Below are positions 54,183-63,330 of a stretch of 64,000 bases of DNA, piece by piece. The notes below the pieces were generated by a model. It did no database searches, had not been told where the DNA came from, and worked only from the letters and a program-made list of their open reading frames with translations. The first letter of the stretch is position 1. Each line of letters starts with the position of its first letter. The stretch is from positions 1 to 64,000 of the forward strand of contig JALFSN010000005.1 in assembly GCA_022778805.1 (NCBI GenBank), given 5' to 3'. This stretch comes from Arcanobacterium sp. (GTDB lineage Bacteria > Actinomycetota > Actinomycetes > Actinomycetales > Actinomycetaceae). The position numbers and the translations under genes are program-made.

Positions 54183-54746
54183 CTACTTCTCGTCAGCAGC
54201 CTGCTCAGCTGCCACATCCGCAGCATCCTCAGCAGCGACATCTTCTGCCGTAGTAGCTTCGGCAGCATCCTCTGCTGTATCGGGCACATCAACTGCGTCA
54301 GTGGCATCGGCCGCAACTTCCTCGGCTTCGGTAGCTTTCGGGGCTTCAGCAGCCGGAGCTGCCGCCTTCTTCTTGCTCTTCTTCGACACTGGCTCCAGCA
54401 CGAGTGAAATCTCTGCCATAGGGGCATTGTCACCCTTGCGATTTGTCAGTTTCACGATACGGGTATATCCGCCGTCACGATCCTGGAATTTCGGAGCTAA
54501 CTCCTCAAACAAGATATACGCGGTCTCACGATCACGCAGATCTTTCAAAGCCAAACGCCGACGGTAAGTGCCGCCCTTCTTGGCCTTGGTAATCAGTTTT
54601 TCCATATACGGGCGTACACGGCGAGCCTTTGCCTCCGTCGTCACCACACGCTCATTGTGGATGAGATCGCGGCAGAGATTGTTGATAATCAGGCGCTCGT
54701 GTGCTGGGGAACCACCCAGACGAGGGCCTTTCGTTGGTTTAGGCAT
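54183..54746 (-). CDS. rplQ: 50S ribosomal protein L17 with a long acidic tail
   Basis: L17 lines the peptide exit region of the large subunit. The conserved part (about 1-118) starts MPKPTKGPRLGGSPAHERL and contains RRLALKDLRD. It continues into a tail of roughly 65 residues rich in Ala, Glu and Asp (KKSKKKAAAPAAEAPKATEA and further). Tails of this kind occur in other Actinomycetota, though this one is long. 187 residues. Confidence 0.95.
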   Translation of the reverse strand: MPKPTKGPRLGGSPAHERLIINNLCRDLIHNERVVTTEAKARRVRPYMEKLITKAKKGGTYRRRLALKDLRDRETAYILFEELAPKFQDRDGGYTRIVKLTNRKGDNAPMAEISLVLEPVSKKSKKKAAAPAAEAPKATEAEEVAADATDAVDVPDTAEDAAEATTAEDVAAEDAADVAAEQAADEK

Positions 54747-54794
54747 TATTTCTCCTCAAAGTTTTTCGTCAGATCTGCACTGTGGCTGAAAGAC

Positions 54795-55805
54795 TCACAT
54801 CAGATCGTCGCTGAACGTCATCGAGTACGTGTCGTCAGCATTAAATCCAGCATTCGGGTTGAAACCAGCAGGTGAATCCTTCAGATGCAAATCCAGCTTG
54901 GCCAGCTCATCTTTCACATCTTCAATGCTCTTGGCTCCAAAGTTGCGGATATCAAGCAGGTCGGCCTCCGAGCGCTGAACCAGCTCACCAATGGTGTGGA
55001 TGCCCTCGCGCTGCAGACAATTCTGTGAGCGAGCCGGCAGATTCAGAATCGTGATCGGACGCTGCAAATCGCTGCTCTGCTGCTCAGGCACCGGAGCTTC
55101 TTTCAACTCCAAGCCCTCCACCTCTTCATTGAGCTCGGTGGTCAAACCGAAGAGCTCGACGAGAGTTTTACCAGCCGAAGCAAACGCATCTCGCGGCAGC
55201 ACCGACGGCTTTGTCTCAACGTCTACGATGAGCTTGTCGAAATCAGTGCGCTGCCCTACGCGGGTGGCTTCCACTTTGTAGCTCACTTTCACCACTGGTG
55301 AATAGATGGAGTCTACGGGGATACGCCCAATCTCGGCTTCCGGATCTTTATTCTGCGCTGCACTCACGTACCCACGGCCACGCTCGACAGTGAGATCAAT
55401 CTCCAGCTTGCCTTTTTCATTGAGATGAGCGAGCACGAGTTCTGGATTGTAGATCTCCACTCCAGACGGCGGCGTAATATCCGCTGCTGTCACCACACCT
55501 GGACCCTGCTTACGCAGATACATCTGCACCGGCTCATCATGCTCCGAGGTGACGACGAGCTCTTTCACATTGAGGATGATTTCGGCCACGTCCTCTTTCA
55601 CCCCATCAATGGTGGAGAATTCGTGGAGCACACCATCAATATGCACCGACGTGACGGCGGCACCCGGGATAGAGCTCAAGAGCGTGCGGCGCAGTGAGTT
55701 GCCCAAAGTGTAGCCAAAGCCAGGCTCAAGCGGGTTGAGCGTAAAGCGAGAACGGGTCTGAGAGACCTTCTCTTCAGTCAGCGTTGGACGCTGTTCGATG
55801 ATCAC
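54795..55805 (-). CDS. rpoA: DNA-directed RNA polymerase alpha subunit
   Basis: The alpha subunit nucleates polymerase assembly and binds UP elements and activators. The N-terminal domain ([21 protein letters not shown]) and the C-terminal domain ([20 protein letters not shown]) are both complete, joined by a linker near residue 235. GTG start with AAAGGA upstream. 336 residues. It follows rpsK directly, with no rpsD between them. Confidence 0.97.
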   Translation of the reverse strand: MIIEQRPTLTEEKVSQTRSRFTLNPLEPGFGYTLGNSLRRTLLSSIPGAAVTSVHIDGVLHEFSTIDGVKEDVAEIILNVKELVVTSEHDEPVQMYLRKQGPGVVTAADITPPSGVEIYNPELVLAHLNEKGKLEIDLTVERGRGYVSAAQNKDPEAEIGRIPVDSIYSPVVKVSYKVEATRVGQRTDFDKLIVDVETKPSVLPRDAFASAGKTLVELFGLTTELNEEVEGLELKEAPVPEQQSSDLQRPITILNLPARSQNCLQREGIHTIGELVQRSEADLLDIRNFGAKSIEDVKDELAKLDLHLKDSPAGFNPNAGFNADDTYSMTFSDDLM

Positions 55806-55889
55806 TATTATTTCCTTTCGTGGGCGCCCACTATATGACGCTCAAATTTTTCTCGCGCTCATGCGGCGCTTTGGCGAGTATTAAAAGGA

Positions 55890-56285
55890 TCAAACACGGC
55901 GGCGCTTTGGTGGACGCACGCCGTTGTGAGCCTGTGGCGTGACGTCGGAGATCGACGTCACCTCCAGGCCAGAAGCTGTGAGAGAACGAATAGCAGTTTC
56001 ACGCCCCGAGCCAGGGCCTTTCACAAACACGTCCACTTTCTTCATGCCGTGTTCCATCGCGCGCCGAGCAGCGTTCTCAGCAGCGAGCTGAGCAGCATAC
56101 GGGGTGCTCTTACGCGATCCCTTAAAGCCCACCATGCCGCTCGATGTGGCAGCGATGACTTCACCATTCGTATCGGTGATGGAAACAATAGTGTTGTTAA
56201 ACGTGCTCTTAATATGAGCTTGACCCACTGTGACGTTCTTGCGCACAGTACGGCGCGGCCGACGCGCCTGAGTTTTTTGTGCCAT
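55890..56285 (-). CDS. rpsK: 30S ribosomal protein S11
   Basis: S11 is part of the platform of the small subunit. The 131-residue sequence is standard, with [20 protein letters not shown] and ending [10 protein letters not shown]. It lies between rpsM and rpoA. Confidence 0.97.
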   Translation of the reverse strand: MAQKTQARRPRRTVRKNVTVGQAHIKSTFNNTIVSITDTNGEVIAATSSGMVGFKGSRKSTPYAAQLAAENAARRAMEHGMKKVDVFVKGPGSGRETAIRSLTASGLEVTSISDVTPQAHNGVRPPKRRRV

Positions 56286-56366
56286 AAATACTTTCTCCTG
56301 ATGATTCTCTCGTCCCGTCCGCGCGATCTCAACGCGCAGCAGCGGGTACGACGCTACGTTTCAGCC

Positions 56367-56741
56367 TTACTTGGCTTTCTTCTTGCCGGCCACCGTGCGC
56401 TTGGGGCCTTTGCGCGTGCGGGCGTTCGTCTTGGTGCGCTGGCCGTGCACGGGAAGCCCGCGGCGGTGGCGCAAACCTTGATAGCTGCCGATTTCAATCT
56501 TGCGGCGAATATCTGCCTGCACTTCGCGGCGCAGATCGCCTTCTACTTTGTAGTTCTCGTCGATATGAGCCTTGAGCTTCACGAGATCATCTTCAGTGAG
56601 GTCTTTCACGCGAGTATCTGGATTGACTCCAGTAGCTGCAAGTGTTTCATTCGCACGCGTGCGACCAATGCCATAAATGTATGTGAGCGCAATCTCCACT
56701 CTCTTTTCACGAGGGAGATCGACGCCAGAAAGACGTGCCAT
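56367..56741 (-). CDS. rpsM: 30S ribosomal protein S13
   Basis: S13 contacts the P-site tRNA and the large subunit. The 124 residues begin [19 protein letters not shown] and include [19 protein letters not shown] and a Lys-rich end. Confidence 0.97.
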   Translation of the reverse strand: MARLSGVDLPREKRVEIALTYIYGIGRTRANETLAATGVNPDTRVKDLTEDDLVKLKAHIDENYKVEGDLRREVQADIRRKIEIGSYQGLRHRRGLPVHGQRTKTNARTRKGPKRTVAGKKKAK

Positions 56742-56987
56742 TCCTTGTGGCTCCTGTATTCTTTTCTGCCGAAAGTGTGGGGCACTGCTATCTCCAGAGC
56801 ATTTCTGCGATTCTGAAGCCTCGGCTTTCGGTCCGAGGGTTGCCGAGCTATGCGCTCAGCTAGCTGTGCTGCTTACTGCAATCTGCACACGTGCTACACA
56901 ATGTTGTCAGTAACGATGCTTATCAGTGACGACGCTGCAGACCGTCTGGGGCGCGCTCTCACTACCGATACGCTCCCCTCCAGGATT

Positions 56988-57104
56988 TTAGCCCTGGCGC
57001 TGTTTGTGCCGCGGATTGGCATCGCAAATCACCATCACGCGCCCATGACGGCGAATGATTTTGCAGTGATCGCAGATCCGCTTCACGCTTGGCTTGACCT
57101 TCAT
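56988..57104 (-). CDS. rpmJ: 50S ribosomal protein L36 (zinc-binding form)
   Basis: A gene of only 38 codons, read directly from the minus strand: it starts [15 protein letters not shown] and ends NPRHKQRQG. The zinc ligands Cys11, Cys14, Cys27 and His33 are all present, so this is the C+ form. It sits between infA and rpsM, the expected place. Confidence 0.97.
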   Translation of the reverse strand: MKVKPSVKRICDHCKIIRRHGRVMVICDANPRHKQRQG

Positions 57105-57163
57105 TGTTATTCCTCTGCCACACTCGCACATTTCCCAATGGGCGAGGTCAGCTTCTCGCGCAG

Positions 57164-57385
57164 TTACTTATAGCGATACACGATTCGTCCGCGGCTCAGA
57201 TCGTAGGGCGTCAGCTCTACAACCACGCGGTCTTCGGGAAGGATTTTGATGTAATGCTGCCGCATTTTGCCAGAGATATGAGCCAACACCATATGCCCAT
57301 TTTCCAGCTCCACACGGAACATCGCATTGGGAAGAGCTTCAGTAACTCTTCCCTCAACTTCGATTACGCCTTCTTTTTTCGCCAT
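57164..57385 (-). CDS. infA: Translation initiation factor IF-1
   Basis: IF-1 occupies the A site during initiation. The 73-residue OB-fold protein reads [20 protein letters not shown] and ends RGRIVYRYK, as in other Actinomycetota. GGAG lies upstream. rpmJ follows after 59 bases. Confidence 0.97.
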   Translation of the reverse strand: MAKKEGVIEVEGRVTEALPNAMFRVELENGHMVLAHISGKMRQHYIKILPEDRVVVELTPYDLSRGRIVYRYK

Positions 57386-57661
57386 CAGTCTCCGCTAACT
57401 TTTCATTTATTACTCCGGAGCTTGCATCTACGCCGGCCCTCAGCACACACACTAGTACGCTGCGAGCGCGGCACACGGCCGAGCCTCACAGGCAGCCATG
57501 CAGACACAGAACACCAATGAACAAGTCTACGCGCTTGCACTACCCTGAGAAAACCCCGAATCTGGTGCAATGAATCACGTCTGCGGAATAATGCTTGCCG
57601 CTCCTGCGCTGACACAGATAGCAAAAGAACATCACGATAGAGAAGAAAAGAGATTGAAGAG

Positions 57662-58282
57662 ATGGCCACTATCGGAATTATAGGCGTCACTGGCATGGTG
57701 GGATCAGACCTTGCGCGCGAAGCTGTGCGCCGCGGGCACACAGTAATTGGGGTCTCCCGCCATGGCGCTCCTGAGACGCCTCTCGCAGGAGTTGAGTATC
57801 GCGTCGGAGATTTTGCTGATACTGATGCCGTCATGGATCTTGCAAACAGCGTGGACGTACTGATAATCACCACTGCTAGCGGCCGTGCTACTGGCGATTG
57901 GGCGCCAGTATTATCCGCACATGAAGCGCTCATTAAGCGCCAACCCACCACGCGCTTATTTGTGGTTGGTGGCGCTGGTGGCTTGCGTGACGACGAAGGC
58001 GTGCGCCTGATTGACAACGGCTTCATTCCAGAAGACTATGCCGAGCCGCGCGTCTTTGCCCGCGTGCTTGATATGTATCTGCACTCCAACCCAGAGCTGA
58101 ACTGGGTGATGCAGGTGCCAGCTATCACAATCGAGCCTGGTCAGGCCAGTGAACAATACGTTCTTGGCGGCGATCACGCTGCTGGCACTCTCGTCACTAC
58201 TAGCACATTTGCCCGCGCAGCAATTGATGAGATAGAGCAGCCAGCTCACTCTCGCGAGCGTTACAACGTGGCAAACGCCTGA
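57662..58282 (+). CDS. NAD(P)-binding SDR-like protein (COG2910, NADH-flavin reductase-like)
   Basis: A 206-residue atypical short-chain dehydrogenase with the dinucleotide motif GIIGVTGMVGSDLAREAV at the N-terminus, HTVIGVSRHG, then VVGGAGGLRD in the middle. Relatives are annotated as putative NADH-flavin reductases or epimerases; the true reaction is not known. It stands on the plus strand between infA and map, two genes of a normally continuous minus-strand operon. The stop codon lies in a tandem repeat array. Confidence 0.8.
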   Translation: MATIGIIGVTGMVGSDLAREAVRRGHTVIGVSRHGAPETPLAGVEYRVGDFADTDAVMDLANSVDVLIITTASGRATGDWAPVLSAHEALIKRQPTTRLFVVGGAGGLRDDEGVRLIDNGFIPEDYAEPRVFARVLDMYLHSNPELNWVMQVPAITIEPGQASEQYVLGGDHAAGTLVTTSTFARAAIDEIEQPAHSRERYNVANA

Positions 58283-58359
58283 TACTCAGCGCCTGATACT
58301 CGACGCCTGATACTCGACGCCTGATACTCGGCGCCTGACACTGACCGTCTGACGCCGAG
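58276..58359. repeat. Tandem array of six 14-bp units spanning a stop codon
   Basis: Four near-identical copies of CGCCTGATACTCRR are followed by two more divergent copies. The TGA of the first unit (58280-58282) is the stop codon of the SDR gene. The units keep a constant 14-base period, so the in-frame phase shifts with every copy. Confidence 0.9.
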
Positions 58360-58384
58360 TGATTTTTAGGAGGCGAACCGCGCC

Positions 58385-58428
58385 GTGATTTTATGATGAC
58401 GGCGCGGTGATTTTATGATGACGGCCAC
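58385..58428. repeat. Tandem 22-bp duplication downstream of map
   Basis: Positions 58385-58406 and 58407-58428 share GTGATTTTATGATGACGGC and differ only in the last bases. It lies between the 14-bp array and the end of map, in the spacer of two convergent genes. Confidence 0.9.
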
Positions 58429-58458
58429 GCCGCGCTGTTCGCCATTTCCTCAGCGGCC

Positions 58459-59298
58459 TCATTCCCCTAGCGGCACCGGCGTCACCCCGAAACGTGCGAG
58501 TTCACTAGCGCCGCCGTCACGAGCGGATAGTACCCATATTCCCCGTGAATGCAGAGCGATCTCATGCTCCCAGTGGCACCCGTCTGAGCCGTCGAGCGTT
58601 TTCACCGTCCAGTCGTCCTCAAGCGTCGTATTTGCCGGCGATCCAGCAGCCAAAATCGGCTCAATGCACAGCACCATTCCTGGCCGCAGCTTCACTTTCC
58701 GGCGCACGCGAAAGTTGTACACTTCCGGTTCCATATGCATTTTCGTGCCCAGCCCGTGGCCAATAAATTCGCGCACAATCGACGGGCGCTCATTCCTCGG
58801 CACGCTATCAACGTAATCTTGCACGGCAGCGCCAATATCTTCCACGTATTCTCCGCAAGCCATAGCAGCTATACCTGCCCACATAGCCTCGCGGGTGATC
58901 TCGCTCAACCGCTGGCGGCGAGCCGTCACCCGCGGATCCCCGCCAGCCACCACAGTGCTCACGCATGCATCAGCGTGCCAGCCGCCCAGCAGAGCTCCGC
59001 AGTCAAAACTCACAATATCTCCGGCGCGGAGTACTTCCCCTCCTGGAATCCCATGCACCACTGTAGAATTCACCGAAATGCACGTCTGCGCCGGATATCC
59101 CTCATACCCATAAAAATTGGAGACGGCGCCGTGCGCTTTCAACACGCCCAAGGCCACGTCGTCCAACTCTTTTGTGCTGATACCAGGAGCCGCTGCAGCT
59201 AGCAATGCCTCGTGAATGTCCGCTACCACCAGCGCAGCTCGGCGCATCTCGATGATCTGCTGGTCGCTCTTGAGCTCAATATGTTTCCGAATTCGCAT
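58459..59298 (-). CDS. map: Methionine aminopeptidase, type I
   Basis: Map removes the initiator methionine from nascent proteins. Metal ligands are visible in DIVSFDCG and GWHADACVS, then HGLGTKMHMEPE and IEPILAAG. The start MRIRKHIELKSDQQI (59298) fits family members, which usually start near this position; a -10-like TATGGT six bases before it suggests a leaderless message. About 279 residues. adk, usually just upstream, is 4 kb away, and infA is separated by the plus-strand SDR gene. Confidence 0.94.
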   Translation of the reverse strand: MRIRKHIELKSDQQIIEMRRAALVVADIHEALLAAAAPGISTKELDDVALGVLKAHGAVSNFYGYEGYPAQTCISVNSTVVHGIPGGEVLRAGDIVSFDCGALLGGWHADACVSTVVAGGDPRVTARRQRLSEITREAMWAGIAAMACGEYVEDIGAAVQDYVDSVPRNERPSIVREFIGHGLGTKMHMEPEVYNFRVRRKVKLRPGMVLCIEPILAAGSPANTTLEDDWTVKTLDGSDGCHWEHEIALHSRGIWVLSARDGGASELARFGVTPVPLGE

Positions 59299-59677
59299 AT
59301 CTGCACCATACGCCACCTCACGCCCGACAGCCAGAATCTAGCTAGCAACGCACGGCAGACATCTGGCAGCGAACATCTGCCGTTTGGCGTTAGCGCCTGG
59401 CAGCAGGCATCCACCGTCTGGCTTTGCATTTGCGGCGAATTGCAAAACTGCGAGAACAAATCAGGACGCCAAAATATAAGGATGCAAAGCATAAGAACGC
59501 CACAACACCGTGTACAACGCAGATCAGAGCGCCACAATGCCACAACGCCACAACAGCATGGGTAAGCCCTTATAGCTGTGGTGGCGGACGCACCCACGTG
59601 TATCCGCCACCACCTGAGGCCTCACAGTAGTGAAAACTCATTCCACTGTGCGAGAACTGCTGTTCTTATTATTTTTG
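59299..59677. other. Spacer between map and the beta-helix surface protein
   Basis: The 379-base spacer contains a possible -10 for map (59305-59310), triplicate GCCACAAYG units at about 59530-59557 and the terminator at 59578-59613. No coding frame with homology is seen. Confidence 0.5.
59578..59613 (-). terminator. Hairpin after the surface protein gene
   Basis: GTGGTGGCGGA (59578-59588) and TCCGCCACCAC (59603-59613) form a perfect 11-base-pair stem about 65 bases after the stop codon. No clear T-run follows. Confidence 0.7.
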
Positions 59678-61972
59678 TTATTCAGCTCTGCGACGCTGAG
59701 CCAGCAGCACCGCACCTGCACCACCGAGAAGCACTGCTGCCAGCAACAGACCGCGCACATCCACGCCGGTCTTCGATAGCGCGCTGCTCTTTGTCTCAGC
59801 GGTAGGCGTTCCAGTGCTAGGCTGTGCAGCCTTCACCTGCTCTGTCTGCTGCGGCTTAGCATTGCCAGATTCGTGCGAACCCGTTCCTTGGGGGTTCTCC
59901 GGATCAGCGCTGCCTGGAACGGATGGAGAATCAGCAGAATTTCCATCCGTGCTGACGGCGCCAATATCGGTAGTACGTGCCGTGCGGCCGAAGAAATCTG
60001 TGCCGAGAGCAAAACCATTCCAGTCAGTAATTGCTTTACCTGCGCCAATAGCTGGAGAATGCTCAGCCAGCTTGTATCCGTCAAATTCAGTCGTGATCGC
60101 GTCTGCCTGTGCAAAGCTCATATCAGGGAAGTAGTGCTTCCGAGCTTTCATATCAGCAGCCGGAGTCTCAGGGCCGGTACCAGGATTGACGAGTACCGTC
60201 TCCCCTTTAGCAACTTTCACGGCAGCGGTATCACTTTCCGGATAGTTAGCGTAGTTGTAGTAGAGATTGTTGGAATACGTCACCTTTGCATTGCCATCAA
60301 TATCGTTGGGAGCCCAGGTGATATGGCCTAACGGCTGCCAATCCTCATGGCGTGGCTGAGAGCTAACATTATAGAAGATATTGTTCTCCACTTTCATCGT
60401 GCCCTGCTGAGCCTGGGCAGGATGCAAAATGGAAGCGCCCTCTTTCAGATAGAACGTGTTGTTGTACACGTGCGCATTTGGGTAGAGGCCAGCATACGTG
60501 GCTTCCCAATATGTCGGCGACAGGGCACCCAGTGAGTCATTCTGCGCAATGTTGAACCGGAAGGTAGAATTTGCCGCCTGGTGTCCGCAGAACATGACTG
60601 TGCCGCCAGAGTTGTTGGCAGAGTAGTTGTACTCGTACAGCGTCCCATCTCCAGAATCTGCATCCCAGGGCATGCCGTCGCCATTTCCTTTATCTGCACC
60701 GCGAGTGTTGAGCCCTTCGTTAAAGCGGAAGACAGCATTCTTGGATTTCCACGGCCAGATGGAGGCAGCCACACGTCCACCTTGCTTGTCGAATTTATTC
60801 TCATTGCCAGGGATGACTTTGCCGTTGTTGGCACCGTTGTTGCCTGAATACTTGAAAAGGTAGTCTGTGGTATTCATCTGCGTTGCGATTTCGGTCGCCA
60901 CATTGCTTTCAATAATGGGTTTGTACCCATATATCGCCGTGATCGCATCTCCACCAATATTCTTGATGAAGTTACGGCTTATCACAATGTTTGTATTCCC
61001 GTACTTCTTGATGGTCTCATCAGGGATCTGATCGAGCTGATCGACTGCAGCCGAGCCATATGCGCTGTATACCGCTGCAATTCCCCATCGGCCTGAATCT
61101 TCCACACGGTTGTCAACGATCTGCAGATCGTTGAAACGCGGGTATCCTGCGGCCGGTTCGTCGAGTGCTGGACGGAATGTTGGTTCCATACGTTCAGCAG
61201 CAGGCTTCATCTTTTCGGTGGCAACGAATGCACTAAAATAAATCGCACCATTGAGAGAGTGCTTGTTGTAAACGTTGCCCTGGACGTCGTGCACATAGAG
61301 ATTCTTGAGCAGCACGTGATTCAATGTGCCCCTGTTCTGCGCGATACCCGCCACGCCCGTACGATCTAAAGCACACTTGTCGTTATACAGACAACCATTT
61401 TCTCTGCCGTCCGCATCTTCAACGCGCTTATTCGTAATTTCGAGATCAGTCAGTTCAATGTTTTGTGTATCTTTCAGCATCACCGCAGAAGAAACGGCAT
61501 CCTGCGCGAAATAGTGCTGGGCATGGGCAAGAGTCAGACCATAGTCAAGTTTCCACTGGCCAGTTCCGTTAGCGGCGATGACGGGTTTCGCCCCCCCCTC
61601 GCCATATGCAGAGATAATCAGCGGGGCGCCGTCAAAGCTCTCTTGGAAAGCGCAAGCGGTGCCATCATTGAAAGTGAACTGTTTGTCTCCGCTGATACAC
61701 AGATGCTGATCGTTAAATGTGTCTCCACGTTTGAGCAGTATCTTATCTCCGGCATGGAGAGTCAGCGTATTAACTTTCGTGAGCGTCCGGAACGGTTTGG
61801 CCTCAGATTGACCGTCGTTTGCATCATTACCTGATGCACTCACGTAGTAGGTCGTACCTGACGTCGTCTCTTCTGCGTTAGGAGCTGCAAAAGCTGGTGA
61901 CGGCGTCACTGCCGCTACCACGCATGCCACAGCTGAGAGACTGACGAGGCTGCTGAACTTCTTTATATTCAT
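59678..61972 (-). CDS. Wall-anchored right-handed parallel beta-helix protein
   Basis: A 764-residue secreted protein, probably a polysaccharide-acting enzyme or adhesin. A signal peptide ends about AFA-AP (residue 30). The region YYVSASGNDANDGQSEAKPF is typical for the start of a parallel beta-helix of polysaccharide lyase or glycosidase type. Repeated NxxF/NNxF strands follow up to about 690, then a Ser/Pro/Thr-rich stretch. The end is a sorting signal: LSKTG at about 732-736, a hydrophobic segment and QRRRAE. The motif deviates from LPxTG. It lies 40 bases after the foldase-like gene and uses AGGGGA before the ATG. The substrate is not known. Confidence 0.85.
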   Translation of the reverse strand: MNIKKFSSLVSLSAVACVVAAVTPSPAFAAPNAEETTSGTTYYVSASGNDANDGQSEAKPFRTLTKVNTLTLHAGDKILLKRGDTFNDQHLCISGDKQFTFNDGTACAFQESFDGAPLIISAYGEGGAKPVIAANGTGQWKLDYGLTLAHAQHYFAQDAVSSAVMLKDTQNIELTDLEITNKRVEDADGRENGCLYNDKCALDRTGVAGIAQNRGTLNHVLLKNLYVHDVQGNVYNKHSLNGAIYFSAFVATEKMKPAAERMEPTFRPALDEPAAGYPRFNDLQIVDNRVEDSGRWGIAAVYSAYGSAAVDQLDQIPDETIKKYGNTNIVISRNFIKNIGGDAITAIYGYKPIIESNVATEIATQMNTTDYLFKYSGNNGANNGKVIPGNENKFDKQGGRVAASIWPWKSKNAVFRFNEGLNTRGADKGNGDGMPWDADSGDGTLYEYNYSANNSGGTVMFCGHQAANSTFRFNIAQNDSLGALSPTYWEATYAGLYPNAHVYNNTFYLKEGASILHPAQAQQGTMKVENNIFYNVSSQPRHEDWQPLGHITWAPNDIDGNAKVTYSNNLYYNYANYPESDTAAVKVAKGETVLVNPGTGPETPAADMKARKHYFPDMSFAQADAITTEFDGYKLAEHSPAIGAGKAITDWNGFALGTDFFGRTARTTDIGAVSTDGNSADSPSVPGSADPENPQGTGSHESGNAKPQQTEQVKAAQPSTGTPTAETKSSALSKTGVDVRGLLLAAVLLGGAGAVLLAQRRRAE

Positions 61973-62012
61973 AGGTCCCCTATGTGTTGTCTGTTGATCA
62001 CGTTGTCTACGA

Positions 62013-62993
62013 CTAAGAGCTAAGAGCAGATTTCACAAAATCTACTAGGTTCGCTCGATTCATAACGATGTCCATATTCCGCACGCGGGCGGATACGAGG
62101 TCATAATAAATAGTGCTGCGTAAATCCTCCTTAACGTTTGCTGCAATGATCTCCCACCTCTCTGATTCTGAGGGTATGGCGGAGATTTCTGAGCCAAAAT
62201 CCCACGTATTTTCAGCATAATGCTGCTTCACTTGATCATCACTAACGGCCATGCCTGGTGCAGCATCATCATTGATGTATTGATCCTTCAGCTGCGATAG
62301 ATATTTGGATAGGTAGACAGGCACCTCGTAGCGATCGAGACCATAGACGGCCTCTCCTTTCGAGCGAGCACGTTCGTTCTCAGCGTTCTCGCTCGATGCA
62401 TTCTGCATGACGTCGTTCCAGCTGGCGCTGTGCATATGCCCAGCTGCGACTGCCTGCTGATATACAGCATGTTGCTGTTCTAAAAGGCGAACCGCCTTGC
62501 ACAGGGCGAATTCCAGCGGGTGCGTAGCGGCAGCACAGAGTGTTTTGCTCGTTGGCGAGTAGGAGCTGGTGAGCTGCGCTTGCATACGTTCAGCTTCGGA
62601 ACGTGGCTGCGTGGACGCTTCAGGCGCGCACATAGCCGTATTAGCGCGCCAGAAATCAGCACCAATCGATTGTTCACCACTCCCACAACTGGCTACGACA
62701 GCCGATTTTGTCTCCGCCAGAGCATAGCGAAACTCACCAGCCGTTATCGGCTCTCCGGCAATCGTCAGGTCAATCGCCTGCCCATCGTCACTATCTGCGC
62801 TAGCAGCGTTGCCCTCTTGAGCACTTGCCCCTTGTGCGCCACTTTCGGTGACGCCGTCACGAATCTTATGAATCCCATAGATGACGGCGCACACAGCCAC
62901 AACGACGAGTACCACCGCGACAAGGGCAACATAAAGCGCCTTTTTCTGCGAGGACTTTCCCGCCCTCTTCCGCGCCGTTCGGTTATTCGCCAT
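62013..62993 (-). CDS. Membrane-anchored foldase-like protein (SurA N-like), unknown role
   Basis: A 326-residue protein with a cytoplasmic basic N-terminus (MANNRTARKRAGKSSQKK), one transmembrane helix (about 20-42) and an extracytoplasmic domain. The segment IAGEPITAGEFRYALAETK resembles the start of the SurA/PrsA chaperone domain; a peptidyl-prolyl isomerase domain is not visible. Five extracytoplasmic Cys could form disulfides. It is directly upstream of the beta-helix surface protein on the same strand, so it may assist folding or export of that protein. The assignment is weak; treat it as a hypothetical protein with a likely chaperone-like domain. Confidence 0.6.
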   Translation of the reverse strand: MANNRTARKRAGKSSQKKALYVALVAVVLVVVAVCAVIYGIHKIRDGVTESGAQGASAQEGNAASADSDDGQAIDLTIAGEPITAGEFRYALAETKSAVVASCGSGEQSIGADFWRANTAMCAPEASTQPRSEAERMQAQLTSSYSPTSKTLCAAATHPLEFALCKAVRLLEQQHAVYQQAVAAGHMHSASWNDVMQNASSENAENERARSKGEAVYGLDRYEVPVYLSKYLSQLKDQYINDDAAPGMAVSDDQVKQHYAENTWDFGSEISAIPSESERWEIIAANVKEDLRSTIYYDLVSARVRNMDIVMNRANLVDFVKSALSS

Positions 62994-63330
62994 TGATTCC
63001 CTATTCCTCGCCCACTTAGCAGCACACCTACTTAGCAGCACCGCACTGATGGCTTCCTGGACATCGGCGTCACTGCTACTGAGATTGCCACTGCCACATT
63101 ATACGCTATGTATATAGCTAGTCATATAGCTCGCCATGGCCGCAAGCATAGCGCTCACGAGTATCGGCACAACAAAACTGAGATATGTGCTCAGCGGCGC
63201 GTCGTACTGCGTTACACGAGTTCAGAACCGCAGTTCAGAGACTCAAAAGCGCAGAGAAGCCGTTAAAACTTCGAGCAGCGCCCACGAGAGTGCACGCTGC
63301 CCAGTGTCGCTTGCCAGTGTAGCGACCTTT
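62994..63330. other. Spacer between adk and the foldase-like gene, with promoter and repeats
   Basis: The spacer of 337 bases holds two short repeats: ACTTAGCAGCACACCT / ACTTAGCAGCACCGCA (63014-63029, 63030-63045) and, just after the adk stop, CCAGTGTCGCTTG / CCAGTGTAGCGAC (63301-63313, 63314-63326). A good -10 is described separately. Confidence 0.6.
63098..63103 (-). promoter_or_regulatory. -10 element upstream of the foldase-like/surface protein operon
   Basis: TATAAT on the minus strand, a perfect -10 match, about 105 bases before the ATG. A clear -35 is not seen. It suggests that the surface module is transcribed separately from adk. Confidence 0.45.

Noticed and set aside
55926-56816. 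Plus-strand frame of 296 codons
   Set aside because: Antisense shadow of rpsK and rpsM.
58276-58428. Possible CRISPR array
   Set aside because: Units are adjacent with no spacers, differ in length between the two arrays, and no cas genes are near.
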